Shown here: piece by piece, positions 17,003 through 24,579 of the stretch
How the letters are laid out: every line of letters starts with the position of its first letter
How positions within the stretch are numbered: the stretch's first letter is position 1
Assembly: GCF_001544975.2 (NCBI RefSeq)
Contig: NZ_FCOG02000034.1
Coordinates: forward strand, 1-64,000
DNA length: 64,000 nt
Direction of reading: 5' to 3'
DNA from: Caballeronia arationis
GTDB lineage: Bacteria; Pseudomonadota; Gammaproteobacteria; Burkholderiales; Burkholderiaceae
Notes under the pieces: generated by a model
Told to the model about the DNA's origin: nothing
Databases searched by the model: none
The model's input: the letters and a program-made list of their open reading frames with translations, nothing else
Position numbers and translations under genes: made by a program

Positions 17003-18102
17003 TAAGCTGACTCCATGCCGACCTGCATGCTGGCGACCGTGGCAGTCGTCCACGCAGCTCCGCTACTATCCGCATAAAAGGGTGTCTGGCTGCTAGTCGG
17101 TGTGGCCGTGAGCTGCTGCGCCGCCGTCGTCACCACTGTGCCTTTGGATTGCAACGCACCCTGCAGCTTACGAAGGCCATTGCCGGGGTTATTGGCATAG
17201 GTATTCACCACCACGGCATCGATTTGCCCCGGCGTGGCGCCATTTAGACCGGTCGTCTGGTAGAGATCCAGCTGACCCGCCGCCGTTGCCGTCAGTGTTC
17301 CGGTCCCTGAGTACGCCTGTGCCGCCACTGCGTAGTTCTGTCCGGCGCTCGGCGTGAACTGGCCGCTGGCGCCGGCGCCGTTGGGCGTGCCCGTATAGAT
17401 GCGCTTCGGACCAAGCGGAAAGGTATTGAACGAAGAACCCGTGTTGTCCCAGACGATAAAATCATCAACCCAGTTCGTCACGGTAAAGGTGCCGTTGCTC
17501 GATGCATCTCCGAAACCTACGTGACCCGTCGGTGTCCCGCTACTCACCGTTTTTATGCCGGTCAGATGCAGATCGACCACTCCATCGACGATTACCGTGA
17601 TCGAGCCATTCATCGTCGAGGTTAAGACAACCTGGATTTCGATCCAGTGGTACACGCCGTCGCAGATATTGATGCTACCGGTCGTCGCCGCGGGGGTACT
17701 GCTACCGAACGGGTAGAACACCAGCTTGCCGGCTGGATTCAGTCCAATGATCAAGTAGGAACTCGAGCTCCCCAAAGTGGCGAGGTCATACCCGAGCATC
17801 AGAAGTCCGCCGGTGTTGGTGGTCGACACCGGGGCCACGCTGGGCATCCCATTCTGTTTCCAGTACTCGCCGACGTTCAGGGTGTAGCCGTCCGCGTACG
17901 TAAAGAGATTGGTCTTGAACATGCCGCCGTTCCCGTTGGTCGGTCCGACCATGACGGCACCACCACCGTAGGCGCCAGCTGCAGGAGCAAAAGTGATGAT
18001 GGCACTGATTGTCCCGGTGCCCGTGCCGCCCTGCCATCCCTTCGCGCTCAGCTCCGAGGTTTTTGTGTACGCGTCGAAGCCGTCGCAAAAAAGCAATGCC
18101 AT
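17002..18102 (-). CDS. Tail ligand protein, LamG/concanavalin-like
   Basis: The protein has 366 residues, with GGAGGG before ATG 18102. Residues 1-25 are the family N-terminus (MALLFCDGFDAY, TSELSAKGW). Residues ~30-235 form a LamG-like sandwich: GVYHWIEIQVVL, ITVIVDGVVDLHL, then NWVDDFIVWD. Residues ~236-300 hold a 'GPKRIYTGTPNGAG' segment common to these proteins. The last 60 residues are the shared WT module (DSSGAAWTTATVASMQVG). It is coupled to the repeat protein downstream. Probably binds host surface glycan. Confidence 0.82.
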   Translation of the reverse strand: MALLFCDGFDAYTKTSELSAKGWQGGTGTGTISAIITFAPAAGAYGGGAVMVGPTNGNGGMFKTNLFTYADGYTLNVGEYWKQNGMPSVAPVSTTNTGGLLMLGYDLATLGSSSSYLIIGLNPAGKLVFYPFGSSTPAATTGSINICDGVYHWIEIQVVLTSTMNGSITVIVDGVVDLHLTGIKTVSSGTPTGHVGFGDASSNGTFTVTNWVDDFIVWDNTGSSFNTFPLGPKRIYTGTPNGAGASGQFTPSAGQNYAVAAQAYSGTGTLTATAAGQLDLYQTTGLNGATPGQIDAVVVNTYANNPGNGLRKLQGALQSKGTVVTTAAQQLTATPTSSQTPFYADSSGAAWTTATVASMQVGMESA

Positions 18103-18116
18103 ATTCCCTCCGTTTT

Positions 18117-19229
18117 TTAGATTTGACCGACGAATGTCAGCGCGATGTCAGCAAGCTTCGCGTCCGCCGTCCCCGGAGTCATTTCGAGGACGTCCCCAGC
18201 GGCAAAACTCACGGCAGTTGCAAAGGCAATCGTTGGTGTCTTGGCGTTAGCGGCCCACGTGAGGGTTCCAATCGCGGTCGACGTCCCGCCGGAGACCTTG
18301 TAGAGCGTCAGTGTGCAGATAGCGGCGGCGGCGGTTTTCGCATCGGCAACCGTTCCGGCAAGGCCAGCCGGTAGCGTCATTGCGATCGCCACCTTATGCC
18401 GAACAACTTCCCCAGCCGTGAGCGTGCCCTGGAGATCAATCGCGATGAGGTACTTCAGGGCGACGGCATTGATGCTGGTCAGTGCACTGGCCGCCGCGGT
18501 CGCAGAAGCGGCGGCTGCGGTCGCAGAACTGGACGCACCATTCGCACTGTTCAGCGCGGTGACGGCTGAGCTGGCGGATGACACAGACGACGCCGCGGCC
18601 GCTTGTGAATAGTTCTTGGCTTGGGTCGCGTAGTACGTAGCCGAGAAGCTGGTCCCGTCGACCGTTCCTGCCGCCTGCGATGCCCAGGCTTGCGCGAGTA
18701 CTGCGCTGTCGGAGGCCGACTGGGAAAAAGTTTCTGACGAACTTACGCTGCCCGACATGGAGCTCGCAGAGGCCGCAGCCTGAGTAGCGCTAGTGGCTGC
18801 TGCGGCTGCACTGGCGGCGGCCTGGGTTGCGGAGAGGGTCGCGCTCTGCGACGCTGCAGAAGTCGACCCATCGGTCGGCTGCCAGGCAGTTCCCGAATAG
18901 ATCATTAGGACCGGCGGCGTCTGGCTCGTATCTTGATACTCCGCCCCGGCTTGCAGGGGGTCACTGTTGCCATCCACCGTCGGCGGTGTGCTATGAGACC
19001 CCAGCCATCGGCTGTTAAGACTCGCGAGAGCTGCGTTCACTGCGTCGACTGCGCTCGCGGCGTTCGCTACGGCGCTGGTCGCGGCGCTCGCGCTGCTCGC
19101 CGCATCCTTCGAGGACTGGGAAGCCAAAGCGACATAGGCAGAAGCGGCGACCGCAGACTTCGCCGCCCAAGAGGCCGCAGCGCCGGCTTCTGCGACATCG
19201 GCGGCGATGCTTGGATCCGTACTCGACAT
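18117..19229 (-). CDS. Ala/Ser-rich tail fibre with distinct head
   Basis: The protein has 370 residues, with GGGAG before ATG 19229. It has an Ala/Ser coil with one WLG module (WLGSHSTPPTVDGNSD near residue 75), one AWASQAAGTVDGTSFSATYY unit, and a beta-rich C-terminal ~115 residues (LTAGEVVRHKVAIAMTLP, ending LADIALTFVGQI). It is the first gene of the fibre island on the minus strand, directly behind a hairpin-TATGCCGCC element, so it likely leads the transcript that includes the ligand and repeat proteins downstream. Confidence 0.84.
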   Translation of the reverse strand: MSSTDPSIAADVAEAGAAASWAAKSAVAASAYVALASQSSKDAASSASAATSAVANAASAVDAVNAALASLNSRWLGSHSTPPTVDGNSDPLQAGAEYQDTSQTPPVLMIYSGTAWQPTDGSTSAASQSATLSATQAAASAAAAATSATQAAASASSMSGSVSSSETFSQSASDSAVLAQAWASQAAGTVDGTSFSATYYATQAKNYSQAAAASSVSSASSAVTALNSANGASSSATAAAASATAAASALTSINAVALKYLIAIDLQGTLTAGEVVRHKVAIAMTLPAGLAGTVADAKTAAAAICTLTLYKVSGGTSTAIGTLTWAANAKTPTIAFATAVSFAAGDVLEMTPGTADAKLADIALTFVGQI

Positions 19230-19295
19230 GCTTACTCCCCCAATTTTTGGTGCCTGACAAAGACGTCATACGATGCAAACCAAAAAACGAGGGGC

Positions 19296-19335
19296 GGCAT
19301 AACGCCCAGGACCTGTCGGGCCCTGGGCCTATTAG
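19296..19335 (-). promoter_or_regulatory. Hairpin with TTATGCCGCC exit, head of the fibre island
   Basis: The stem GCCCAGG/CCTGGGC (19304-19310 with 19322-19328) is followed on the minus strand by GTTATGCCGCC, then ~65 bases of leader before the first fibre gene. It is one copy of the recurrent element and the probable start of the fibre-island transcript. Confidence 0.6.
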
Positions 19336-19386
19336 CGGCTCCGGGATTGGTCGGGTCGCGGCCCGTGGTGATACGATTGGTGCGTC

Positions 19387-19459
<73 letters not shown>

Positions 19460-19764
19460 AGGTATTCGAACTACGCTTCGACTTCGCGGCAGGTCCACAG
19501 GACAAATTGTGGCTCTTGGAATCAACGCGCCTCGTCGACGAACACGACTTATCTATTTATATAGTCTTTCAGCGCCGATCTAAACGAAACCATTAAGCGA
19601 CAATCGAAAATTTTCGCTTCCGAAATAAACTTCTGCGATTGTGGTGTTTCTTCTGGTGTTTATCGAGATCGCGCCTATGCTTCTAATTGGCGATCAAGCC
19701 TCCAAATTCAGCCCTTTCAGGAGATCGCGAAGCTGCGTACGGTCTATCCCTTAAGGAGGCTATT
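19460..19764 (+). other. AT-richer leader between tRNA-Ala and the exported-protein gene
   Basis: No gene is visible in these ~300 bases. They are clearly more AT-rich than the flanks and contain a TATTTATATAG box (19554-19564), a promoter -10 candidate, and a 12-bp palindrome CGAAAATTTTCG (19605-19616). They end in a strong AAGGAGG ribosome-binding site. The composition suggests foreign origin together with the following gene. Confidence 0.45.
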
Positions 19765-20454
19765 ATGCGCCATTCCTTGCCTTACTTGCGTGCCGTCTTT
19801 AATAAGCCCTACGCCCGAACTGCATTCGCTGCGCTGGTCGTTTTCGGATCAATCGTGAGCGCGAATGCGACGACGAACAGCGAAACGGCAATGATCGGTG
19901 TTAGCGGCACGGCGACGGGTTCTTCTTTCGATGGTTGCATATCCACGGACGTGTATCTACAGGTCTCCGCGCTAGGGTCCAGGAACCTAAATCAAAACGC
20001 GAGCAACGTTGCATCTGTAACTATTATCCGCTTTGATTCCTGTCAAAGCGTCACTCTCGTCGCGTTTGGTGACGCGCAAGACATAAATCTGTCTGGCGTC
20101 AAGGCCAGTCAATTGCCCACGTCTATCGCGGCATCGGGTCGGATCCCTCTATCCGGATCTGTGTATGACGCTATGGGTAACGCCACGCCCTACTCGGATG
20201 CTTTAACATTCCAATTGGCGCTGAAACTGATTGGGCCGCACACGGATATTAGTCAAAGTACTCGCAGCAGCATTTTGAGTGCCGCCTCGCCCAGCACGAC
20301 TTTAGTCACTATCGACCGTCGTATTGATGGAACCAAAGGCGACGCCGCCGTCACGTCATCTCTGCTGTTCACTAGTACCTTTTCGATACCGCCTTTATCG
20401 GTTGGATTTATGTCCAATGATAAATCTCGGTCTTCCGTAAGGATTACGCACTGA
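19765..20454 (+). CDS. Exported protein of unknown function
   Basis: The protein has 229 residues. ATG 19765 has AAGGAGG six bases upstream, which decides against the in-frame ATG at 19687. Residues 1-35 are a signal peptide with a long basic n-region, a hydrophobic stretch (FAALVVFGSIV) and cleavage at SANA|TT. The mature part is Ser/Thr-rich and beta-patterned, contains two Cys (in FDGCIST and FDSCQS) that could form a disulfide, and ends in a basic tail. I recognise no family. It is on the plus strand, in lower-GC DNA, between the tRNA and a strong terminator, so it resembles a moron acquired from a bacterium. Confidence 0.75.
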   Translation: MRHSLPYLRAVFNKPYARTAFAALVVFGSIVSANATTNSETAMIGVSGTATGSSFDGCISTDVYLQVSALGSRNLNQNASNVASVTIIRFDSCQSVTLVAFGDAQDINLSGVKASQLPTSIAASGRIPLSGSVYDAMGNATPYSDALTFQLALKLIGPHTDISQSTRSSILSAASPSTTLVTIDRRIDGTKGDAAVTSSLLFTSTFSIPPLSVGFMSNDKSRSSVRITH

Positions 20455-20518
20455 GAATTTGCCACAGTTCAATCGTTGGCCTCGCTTGAGTACACCAAAA
20501 TGTACTTCAAGCTTACGA

Positions 20519-20577
20519 GGGGGACTTGTCGCTTGACGACGCGTAGATATCGTCAATCGGCCAAGGTCCCCTTTCTT
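20519..20577 (+). terminator. Nested-hairpin terminator for the exported-protein gene
   Basis: The outer stem GGGGACTTG pairs with CAAGGTCCCC (one bulge). The inner stem is the perfect inverted repeat TTGACGA/TCGTCAA. A CTTTCTTTG tract follows on the plus strand. It overlaps the 3' end of the convergent gene at 20553-21326. Confidence 0.7.
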
Positions 20578-21326
20578 TGTCTCCCGCGAGCCGAGGGCCG
20601 TCCGGGGGCCACCAGTAATACAACGTAACGCGCCCGATTCCCTACGACGGGGCGGCGGTAGTTTGACATTATTGGCATAATGTCCACCTTCGCGGCATAA
20701 ACCCCCGTCCGCTTGCGTGAGGGGACGTGTTCCGGCACCGGATGGCCCAGGACGACCGGGCCCGCGCTCGATTGCCGAATCGCTTCCTTCGCCTCGGCTT
20801 CACGGCGGTAACGCTCGCGATAGACCTTGTTGCTTTCGCGAATGTCGACGACGGTGTCGTAGCTACCCATCGCGAACTTCGCCTTCGGGCGGGTCTCGAC
20901 CGTCAATACGTGACCGGTCAACGCGGCAAGCCTAAGCGCCCCTCCGACCAAGACTTCGATAAGGGCGACTGCCTGCTGGTCGTTGAGGTTTGCCGTCTTC
21001 AACGCATCGGAAATCTTCATGCACGAGGCCGAGAGATGCTCGATCGCAACCTCCATGTCCGACGCCGATGGCTCTTCATTTGGCGTGTCCTGTAGGTCCG
21101 ACTCATCGAGAGTGGGCAGACCCTTCCACTTAAAGGTCCGTCCTTCAGGCGCGGTGTCTGGCTGTTTCGCTTGCGCGACGGAGGGCAGGGCGGTGACAGT
21201 CGGGCTGGTCATCGGTCCATCGAATGCCGCATCCAACTCGCTCGCCGCGTAATACTGGTCGCTCTTCAACGGCTTGAAACCGAAGCGCTGTACGCGTTCG
21301 TAGTGCATCCCGACGATGTCGCGCAC
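20553..21326 (-). CDS. Hypothetical protein with an in-frame amber codon near its natural start
   Basis: The protein has 257 residues if started at GTG 21326; an ATG follows at 21308. The same frame continues upstream through LGRRVRDI-type sequence to an amber TAG at 21348-21350 and on to ATG 21380 (MSNVPMTLEQ, stop, WAFLGRR), so the annotated start may be truncated. The N-terminal RVRDIVGMHYERV segment recalls small phage proteins with a VRDxxTGxxG beta-domain, here degenerate. Residues 90-160 are helical (an acidic MEVAIEHL helix, then VALIEVLVGGALRLAAL). The C-terminal 60 residues are Arg-rich. Function unknown. Either a nonsense-mutated gene or a sequencing error. Confidence 0.55.
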   Translation of the reverse strand: MRDIVGMHYERVQRFGFKPLKSDQYYAASELDAAFDGPMTSPTVTALPSVAQAKQPDTAPEGRTFKWKGLPTLDESDLQDTPNEEPSASDMEVAIEHLSASCMKISDALKTANLNDQQAVALIEVLVGGALRLAALTGHVLTVETRPKAKFAMGSYDTVVDIRESNKVYRERYRREAEAKEAIRQSSAGPVVLGHPVPEHVPSRKRTGVYAAKVDIMPIMSNYRRPVVGNRARYVVLLVAPGRPSARGRQRKGTLAD

Positions 21327-21414
21327 GCGTCGACCGAGGAAGGCCCACTACTGCTCGAGGGTCATGGGTACGTTGCTCATTTTGTTGTCGTCTTGTTTGA
21401 TGAATTGTTTTCGC

Positions 21415-21588
21415 TTACGCGATCAGCAAAGCAGGGTGCTGCATCGACGGGCTGTACTCAATTGCGTCGGACTTGAGTGGGTGCTTGCGGGCGGTATGAA
21501 CAAACCGGTCGACTGGATTAATCTGCTCGACGATGTCTTCGCCGCGCGGAGCACTCGTCTCTGGCCCACGCGCAAACACTCGTGACAT
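21415..21588 (-). CDS. Small protein (57 aa), unknown
   Basis: A 58-codon frame from ATG 21588 (MSRVFARGPETSAPRGEDIV...) to TAA 21415 fills most of the gap between the NADAR gene and the amber-containing gene. Composition is that of a real protein: charged, with GEDIVEQINPVDRFVHTARK in the middle, unlike the Ser/Cys-rich alternative frames. No clear ribosome-binding site is seen, and it overlaps the 41-residue frame at 21518-21643 by 71 bases. Function unknown. Confidence 0.45.
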   Translation of the reverse strand: MSRVFARGPETSAPRGEDIVEQINPVDRFVHTARKHPLKSDAIEYSPSMQHPALLIA

Positions 21589-21643
21589 CCAAAATGAGCA
21601 GAAGAATCGCTACGCCAACCAACCCATCCGCAAAAGTCTTCAT
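21518..21643 (-). CDS. Possible small membrane protein (41 aa)
   Basis: The frame from ATG 21643 (MKTFADGLVGVAILLLILDV...) to TAA 21518 has a hydrophobic segment at residues 8-21 followed by a very basic tail (ARRRHRRA), the topology of a single-pass inner-membrane peptide. The ribosome-binding site is poor (GAGG 17 bases away). It overlaps the 57-residue frame, so only one of the two, or a coupled pair, may be real. Confidence 0.35.
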   Translation of the reverse strand: MKTFADGLVGVAILLLILDVTSVCAWARDECSARRRHRRAD

Positions 21644-21672
21644 TAGTCGTGCCAATTGCTACCTCCGAAGCC

Positions 21673-21712
21673 AAAAAAAAAACCACCTGCTTAAACCTTC
21701 TTGAGCAGGTGG
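21673..21712 (-). terminator. Terminator at the 3' end of the NADAR gene
   Basis: The stem CCACCTGCT/AGCAGGTGG (21683-21691 with 21704-21712) is followed on the minus strand by about ten T residues. The stem lies partly inside the last codons of the NADAR gene. Confidence 0.85.
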
Positions 21713-22221
21713 GTGAAAACCCCAGGATGGGTTTGCTGCCCCTCCTTCAGTTCCTCGCGAACTTCCATGATCGCGCGACCGCAGAGGTTCTCGCCGCGCC
21801 AGTTGGCGGGGTCGCCAATGGCGGGGTCGTCCTTGTGCAGTCCGACGCCGTAGATCCGATCGTAGGGGTTGCCTTCGACGAGGATGTTCGGGTCGGTGTC
21901 GAGCAGGAAGCGGCCGAGACCCGGGTTCTGTTTGTACTTCTCGCGGTTGCCAACGAGGATGATCCGGTACTTGTATTTGTCCCACACTGCCGGATCGAAC
22001 CCCTTCACCTGCCGCCCAAGCTTCTTACAGGCCATCGGCGTGTCTGTCTTCAGGATCCGGTCTCGGGTCTCGATGTCCTTGAACATGTTCGCCTTCGCGT
22101 ACATCATGAACTTTTCGACGTGGTTGAACGTCAAGCTCATGTACGTGAATTCGCACCGATGCCAGTGGCTCAGGATGTCGCTATCGTGGAAGAATGCGAG
22201 GTATTGCCCATGCTGCTTCAT
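21691..22221 (-). CDS. NADAR (YbiA-like) family enzyme
   Basis: The protein has 176 residues, with GAGGAG before ATG 22221. The family landmarks are in order: FTYMSLTFNHVEKFMMYAKA (~25-44), where the Lys-Ala precedes MFKD; CKKLGRQVKGFDPAVWD (~65-81); KYKQNPGLGRFLLDTDP (~95-111); LVEGNPYDRIYGVGL (~114-128); and WRGENLCGRAIMEVRE (~141-156). NADAR proteins are N-glycosidases acting on ADP-ribose-type substrates; some reverse ADP-ribosylation of guanine in DNA, and others act on riboflavin intermediates. In a phage the attractive role is protection from host DNA ADP-ribosylating defence toxins (DarT-like) or NAD metabolism. It sits among small early-type genes. Confidence 0.85.
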   Translation of the reverse strand: MKQHGQYLAFFHDSDILSHWHRCEFTYMSLTFNHVEKFMMYAKANMFKDIETRDRILKTDTPMACKKLGRQVKGFDPAVWDKYKYRIILVGNREKYKQNPGLGRFLLDTDPNILVEGNPYDRIYGVGLHKDDPAIGDPANWRGENLCGRAIMEVREELKEGQQTHPGVFTHLLKKV

Positions 22222-22230
22222 TGCGGCTCC

Positions 22231-23265
22231 TCATGCGGCTTCGCTGACTTCCGCGGCGCCGATCAGACCCACGACCTTCTCAAGTTCCGCGAACACGAAC
22301 TTGAACATGCCCTGACGGGAGAGCTCGTTAAGCGACGCAATCGAGGTCGACTGAAGTGTTCCTCCTACCGAGCGGACGAAAGCCGCACTGCGTGACGGAT
22401 ATTGACCGCGGGTGTTGGTGAACATCCACGAGTACCCTGCGCCCAGCGGGATTGTGATACGCGACCATTCATCGCTACGGAAGTAGACACCGTGTTGCGA
22501 CGGCTTGATGTGCTCCTCGTTGTCGAAGATGGCCCGGACCATGTCATGCATCGTCTCCTCGTACACCGCGAGGTTCACCGGCTCAAGCGAGAGACCCAGC
22601 GGATCCAGCAGCTTCGCTAGCTCTTCTTTCAGCTTCTCAACGAGGCCCGGGAAGGTAAAGCTGAAGTCCGACGGATACAGCGCGTCTTCGCCGGGGTGGT
22701 AGAGCATCAACTTCTCGTCCTGTTCGCCGTTCGGCAGGATGAAGAGGACGTCGGGTCCATGCTCGGACACACGTGCACGCAGGAGCATCAGATGCAGCGG
22801 CACGAGACCGCGGCGATCGACGTAGAATCCGGACTCGGTCTCGGTCAGATGCGCCTCGACAGGCATGTCCGCGAACTCCTGGCCTTCGAGTGCGGCACCG
22901 CTCATCAGCGGAAAGGTGAACTTGACGAATGCTGCCAGCTCGTCGAGCATCGCCTCGTCTGTCGTCGGGTGGAAGTTGAAGTACTTCTCGATCTTCCTTT
23001 CGAGTTTGTTGAAGTCGGGGTGGACGTCGAACGGTGAATCGACGATCTCGAAGAAGCGTTGTGCATTCACGTGGTCACGCAGTTTCCGCGCGATGGGACC
23101 GCGACCGGAAAATACGGCCATGGGGGTGTCGCTGCCCATGTGTCGCAGCGTGTCCAGCTGACCCTTCAGACGCTTCGAGAGGGCGCCGAACAATCCTTTC
23201 TTTTCCGGGTGCAGCATGTCCAGGTGTTGCGCGATGACCGACTGTCGCGGCGACCGACTCGGCAC
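22231..23265 (-). CDS. Hypothetical protein, possible frameshift at the N-terminus
   Basis: The protein has 344 residues from GTG 23265, which has no ribosome-binding site. An ATG at 23311, preceded by AAGGATAAG, opens a different frame (MKEILRALRE...) that is offset by one base from the main frame. The authentic N-terminus may therefore be the 23311 start joined by a one-base shift before ~23217. The body contains FSGRGPIARKLRDHVN, an acidic linker, GFYVDRRGLVPLHLMLLRAR, VLFILPNGEQDEKLMLYHPG and WSRITIPLGAGYSWMFTNTR, suggesting an alpha/beta fold. No family is recognised. It lies between the NADAR gene and a small membrane protein. Confidence 0.65.
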   Translation of the reverse strand: MPSRSPRQSVIAQHLDMLHPEKKGLFGALSKRLKGQLDTLRHMGSDTPMAVFSGRGPIARKLRDHVNAQRFFEIVDSPFDVHPDFNKLERKIEKYFNFHPTTDEAMLDELAAFVKFTFPLMSGAALEGQEFADMPVEAHLTETESGFYVDRRGLVPLHLMLLRARVSEHGPDVLFILPNGEQDEKLMLYHPGEDALYPSDFSFTFPGLVEKLKEELAKLLDPLGLSLEPVNLAVYEETMHDMVRAIFDNEEHIKPSQHGVYFRSDEWSRITIPLGAGYSWMFTNTRGQYPSRSAAFVRSVGGTLQSTSIASLNELSRQGMFKFVFAELEKVVGLIGAAEVSEAA

Positions 23266-23395
23266 CCATGCCGGCCGACGGTTCTCTCAACGCTCGGAGA
23301 ATCTCTTTCATGTCTTATCCTTATCGCCTACTGCGTGTATGTTTCGTTCATTCCATTGATTCGCAGCGAAAAAATAATCGCCACGCCCCCATTGG

Positions 23396-23929
23396 TCACC
23401 ACAGGTCTTCCGAGAACAGCTTGTGAGCAGGCGGCGTCTTGCGCTTGATCTGTTTTGCGAGTTGCGCGATCGCCAGGCCTTCGAGTCGAGAGACGTAGCG
23501 TCCTTGATTCGTGATGAACCCCTGATCTCGCGTGGTCCCCAAACCAGCGCGCTTGAGTGAGCTCATGTAGCGGATAACGTGATGGTGTCGGCCCGGCTCG
23601 ATCACGACGTGTATCAAACCGTCCGGATGCCGGATGGCGCTCCCGATTACACGTTCCGTTCGCTGCTGCTTTGAGTGGAAGTGAAACCGGTAATTGCGTT
23701 CCGTGCCCGTCATGAATAGCAGTTCCTTCTGGTCCCTCAGCCGATGGGTTTTAAGCCAGGGATGGAACATCGCTTTCAGGCTTCGCTTGGCGGGCACTGT
23801 TTCACCGTCTTCATCCACCATTCGGCGGTGCGGCCAATAGAGGTATGCGAGGGTCCAGACAACGGTGGCTACCAGAGTGGCGAGCAGGATGCCCCCTATC
23901 CACTCCAGGGAGTATTGAAATTCAGTCAT
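23396..23929 (-). CDS. Membrane-anchored phage protein with a conserved LFSEDLW tail
   Basis: The protein has 177 residues. Residues 9-32 are a transmembrane helix (WIGGILLATLVATVVWTLAY), followed by a cytosolic-type basic domain. The C-terminal 45 residues (GFITNQGRYVSRLEGLAIAQ, then KLFSEDLW) match a module I know from many phage proteins with the pattern GFxTxxGRFVxRxEAxxIA...LxSEDLW, whose function is unknown. The middle holds RPDGLIHVVIEPGRHHHVIR-like sequence. The ribosome-binding site is weak, and the gene begins eight bases after the stop of the upstream gene, so it is probably co-translated. Confidence 0.7.
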   Translation of the reverse strand: MTEFQYSLEWIGGILLATLVATVVWTLAYLYWPHRRMVDEDGETVPAKRSLKAMFHPWLKTHRLRDQKELLFMTGTERNYRFHFHSKQQRTERVIGSAIRHPDGLIHVVIEPGRHHHVIRYMSSLKRAGLGTTRDQGFITNQGRYVSRLEGLAIAQLAKQIKRKTPPAHKLFSEDLW

Positions 23930-23937
23930 AGCGGTAC

Positions 23938-24492
23938 TCAGTTCGTTACTGCCTCAATAGGGCGCTTGGCCTGTCGGGCGTAGTGCAGGCCACGGAAAGC
24001 GGGACGGGGCTCGATGGGGGCTTCGATTTCGTTGACGTTCACCCAGCTCCTGCCCAGGAGGGCAGAGGACCACATCGCGATGGTCCCGAAGCCGTAGCGA
24101 TCCTGGAGATCCTTGACGAGCAATTCGGGTTGTTCTTTCAGAAGCTTGCGTGCTTCGACGACCATCGCTTGAGTGAGTCGCGTGTGTCGCCTGTGCTGGT
24201 TCGAGGTGATTCGAGTTTGAATCTCACAGTTTCGTGGAGTGAAGCCCTTTGTCACGTCCTTGCGACCGACCACAAAGTTCTCCGCGTCCGTTGCCTTTTT
24301 CAGTTTGGTCTCAAGCCAAACCAAGAAGTTGTAGAAGCCGTTCGGATTATCCTGGTGCCAGCTGTTGCAGATTCGAATACCGCGGCCTCCGTAGGTCGCG
24401 AAGTCCTTGTTATTCGGATTGATGCAACGGTTATTCATCTGCTTCCAGCGCGGATAGTACGGATGCTTGCGCGGCGATTCTCGTGTGGTCAT
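23938..24492 (-). CDS. HNH/AP2-type DNA-binding protein (YGGRGI family)
   Basis: The protein has 184 residues. The N-terminal ~80 residues follow the pattern of phage-encoded HNH/AP2-like proteins: PYYPRWKQMNNRCINPNN, YGGRGIRICNSW, FLVWLETKL, and GFTPRNCEIQTR. After this come a helical region (LTQAMVVEARKLLKEQPELL) resembling the helix-turn-helix that often ends such proteins, and a basic tail. These genes often behave as free-standing homing endonucleases or relics of them. I cannot point to a full HNH triad, so nuclease activity is uncertain. It lies just behind a strong terminator, in an otherwise small-gene region. Confidence 0.65.
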   Translation of the reverse strand: MTTRESPRKHPYYPRWKQMNNRCINPNNKDFATYGGRGIRICNSWHQDNPNGFYNFLVWLETKLKKATDAENFVVGRKDVTKGFTPRNCEIQTRITSNQHRRHTRLTQAMVVEARKLLKEQPELLVKDLQDRYGFGTIAMWSSALLGRSWVNVNEIEAPIEPRPAFRGLHYARQAKRPIEAVTN

Positions 24493-24519
24493 TTATGTTT
24501 CTCTGAAATTCGACCGGCA

Positions 24520-24561
24520 AATAAAAACCCCTACCACCGCGTGACTTGCCAGTGGTAGGGG
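24520..24561 (-). terminator. Strong terminator between small genes
   Basis: A ten-bp perfect stem (CCCCTACCAC/GTGGTAGGGG, 24528-24537 with 24552-24561) is followed on the minus strand by TTTTTATTTGCCGGTC. It is a variant of the recurrent hairpin-TATGCCGTC element in which TATG has become TATTTG. Confidence 0.8.
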
Positions 24562-24579
24562 CTTTATGTCGGCACTGTG

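Noticed and set aside
21423-21686. 87-codon frame with Ser/Cys-rich sequence
   Set aside because: It covers two more plausible small frames (57 and 41 codons) and the NADAR terminator; its sequence looks non-coding.
23327-23398. 23-codon GTG frame between the 177- and 344-residue genes
   Set aside because: No ribosome-binding site, and the composition is not convincing; it overlaps the upstream stop only by chance.
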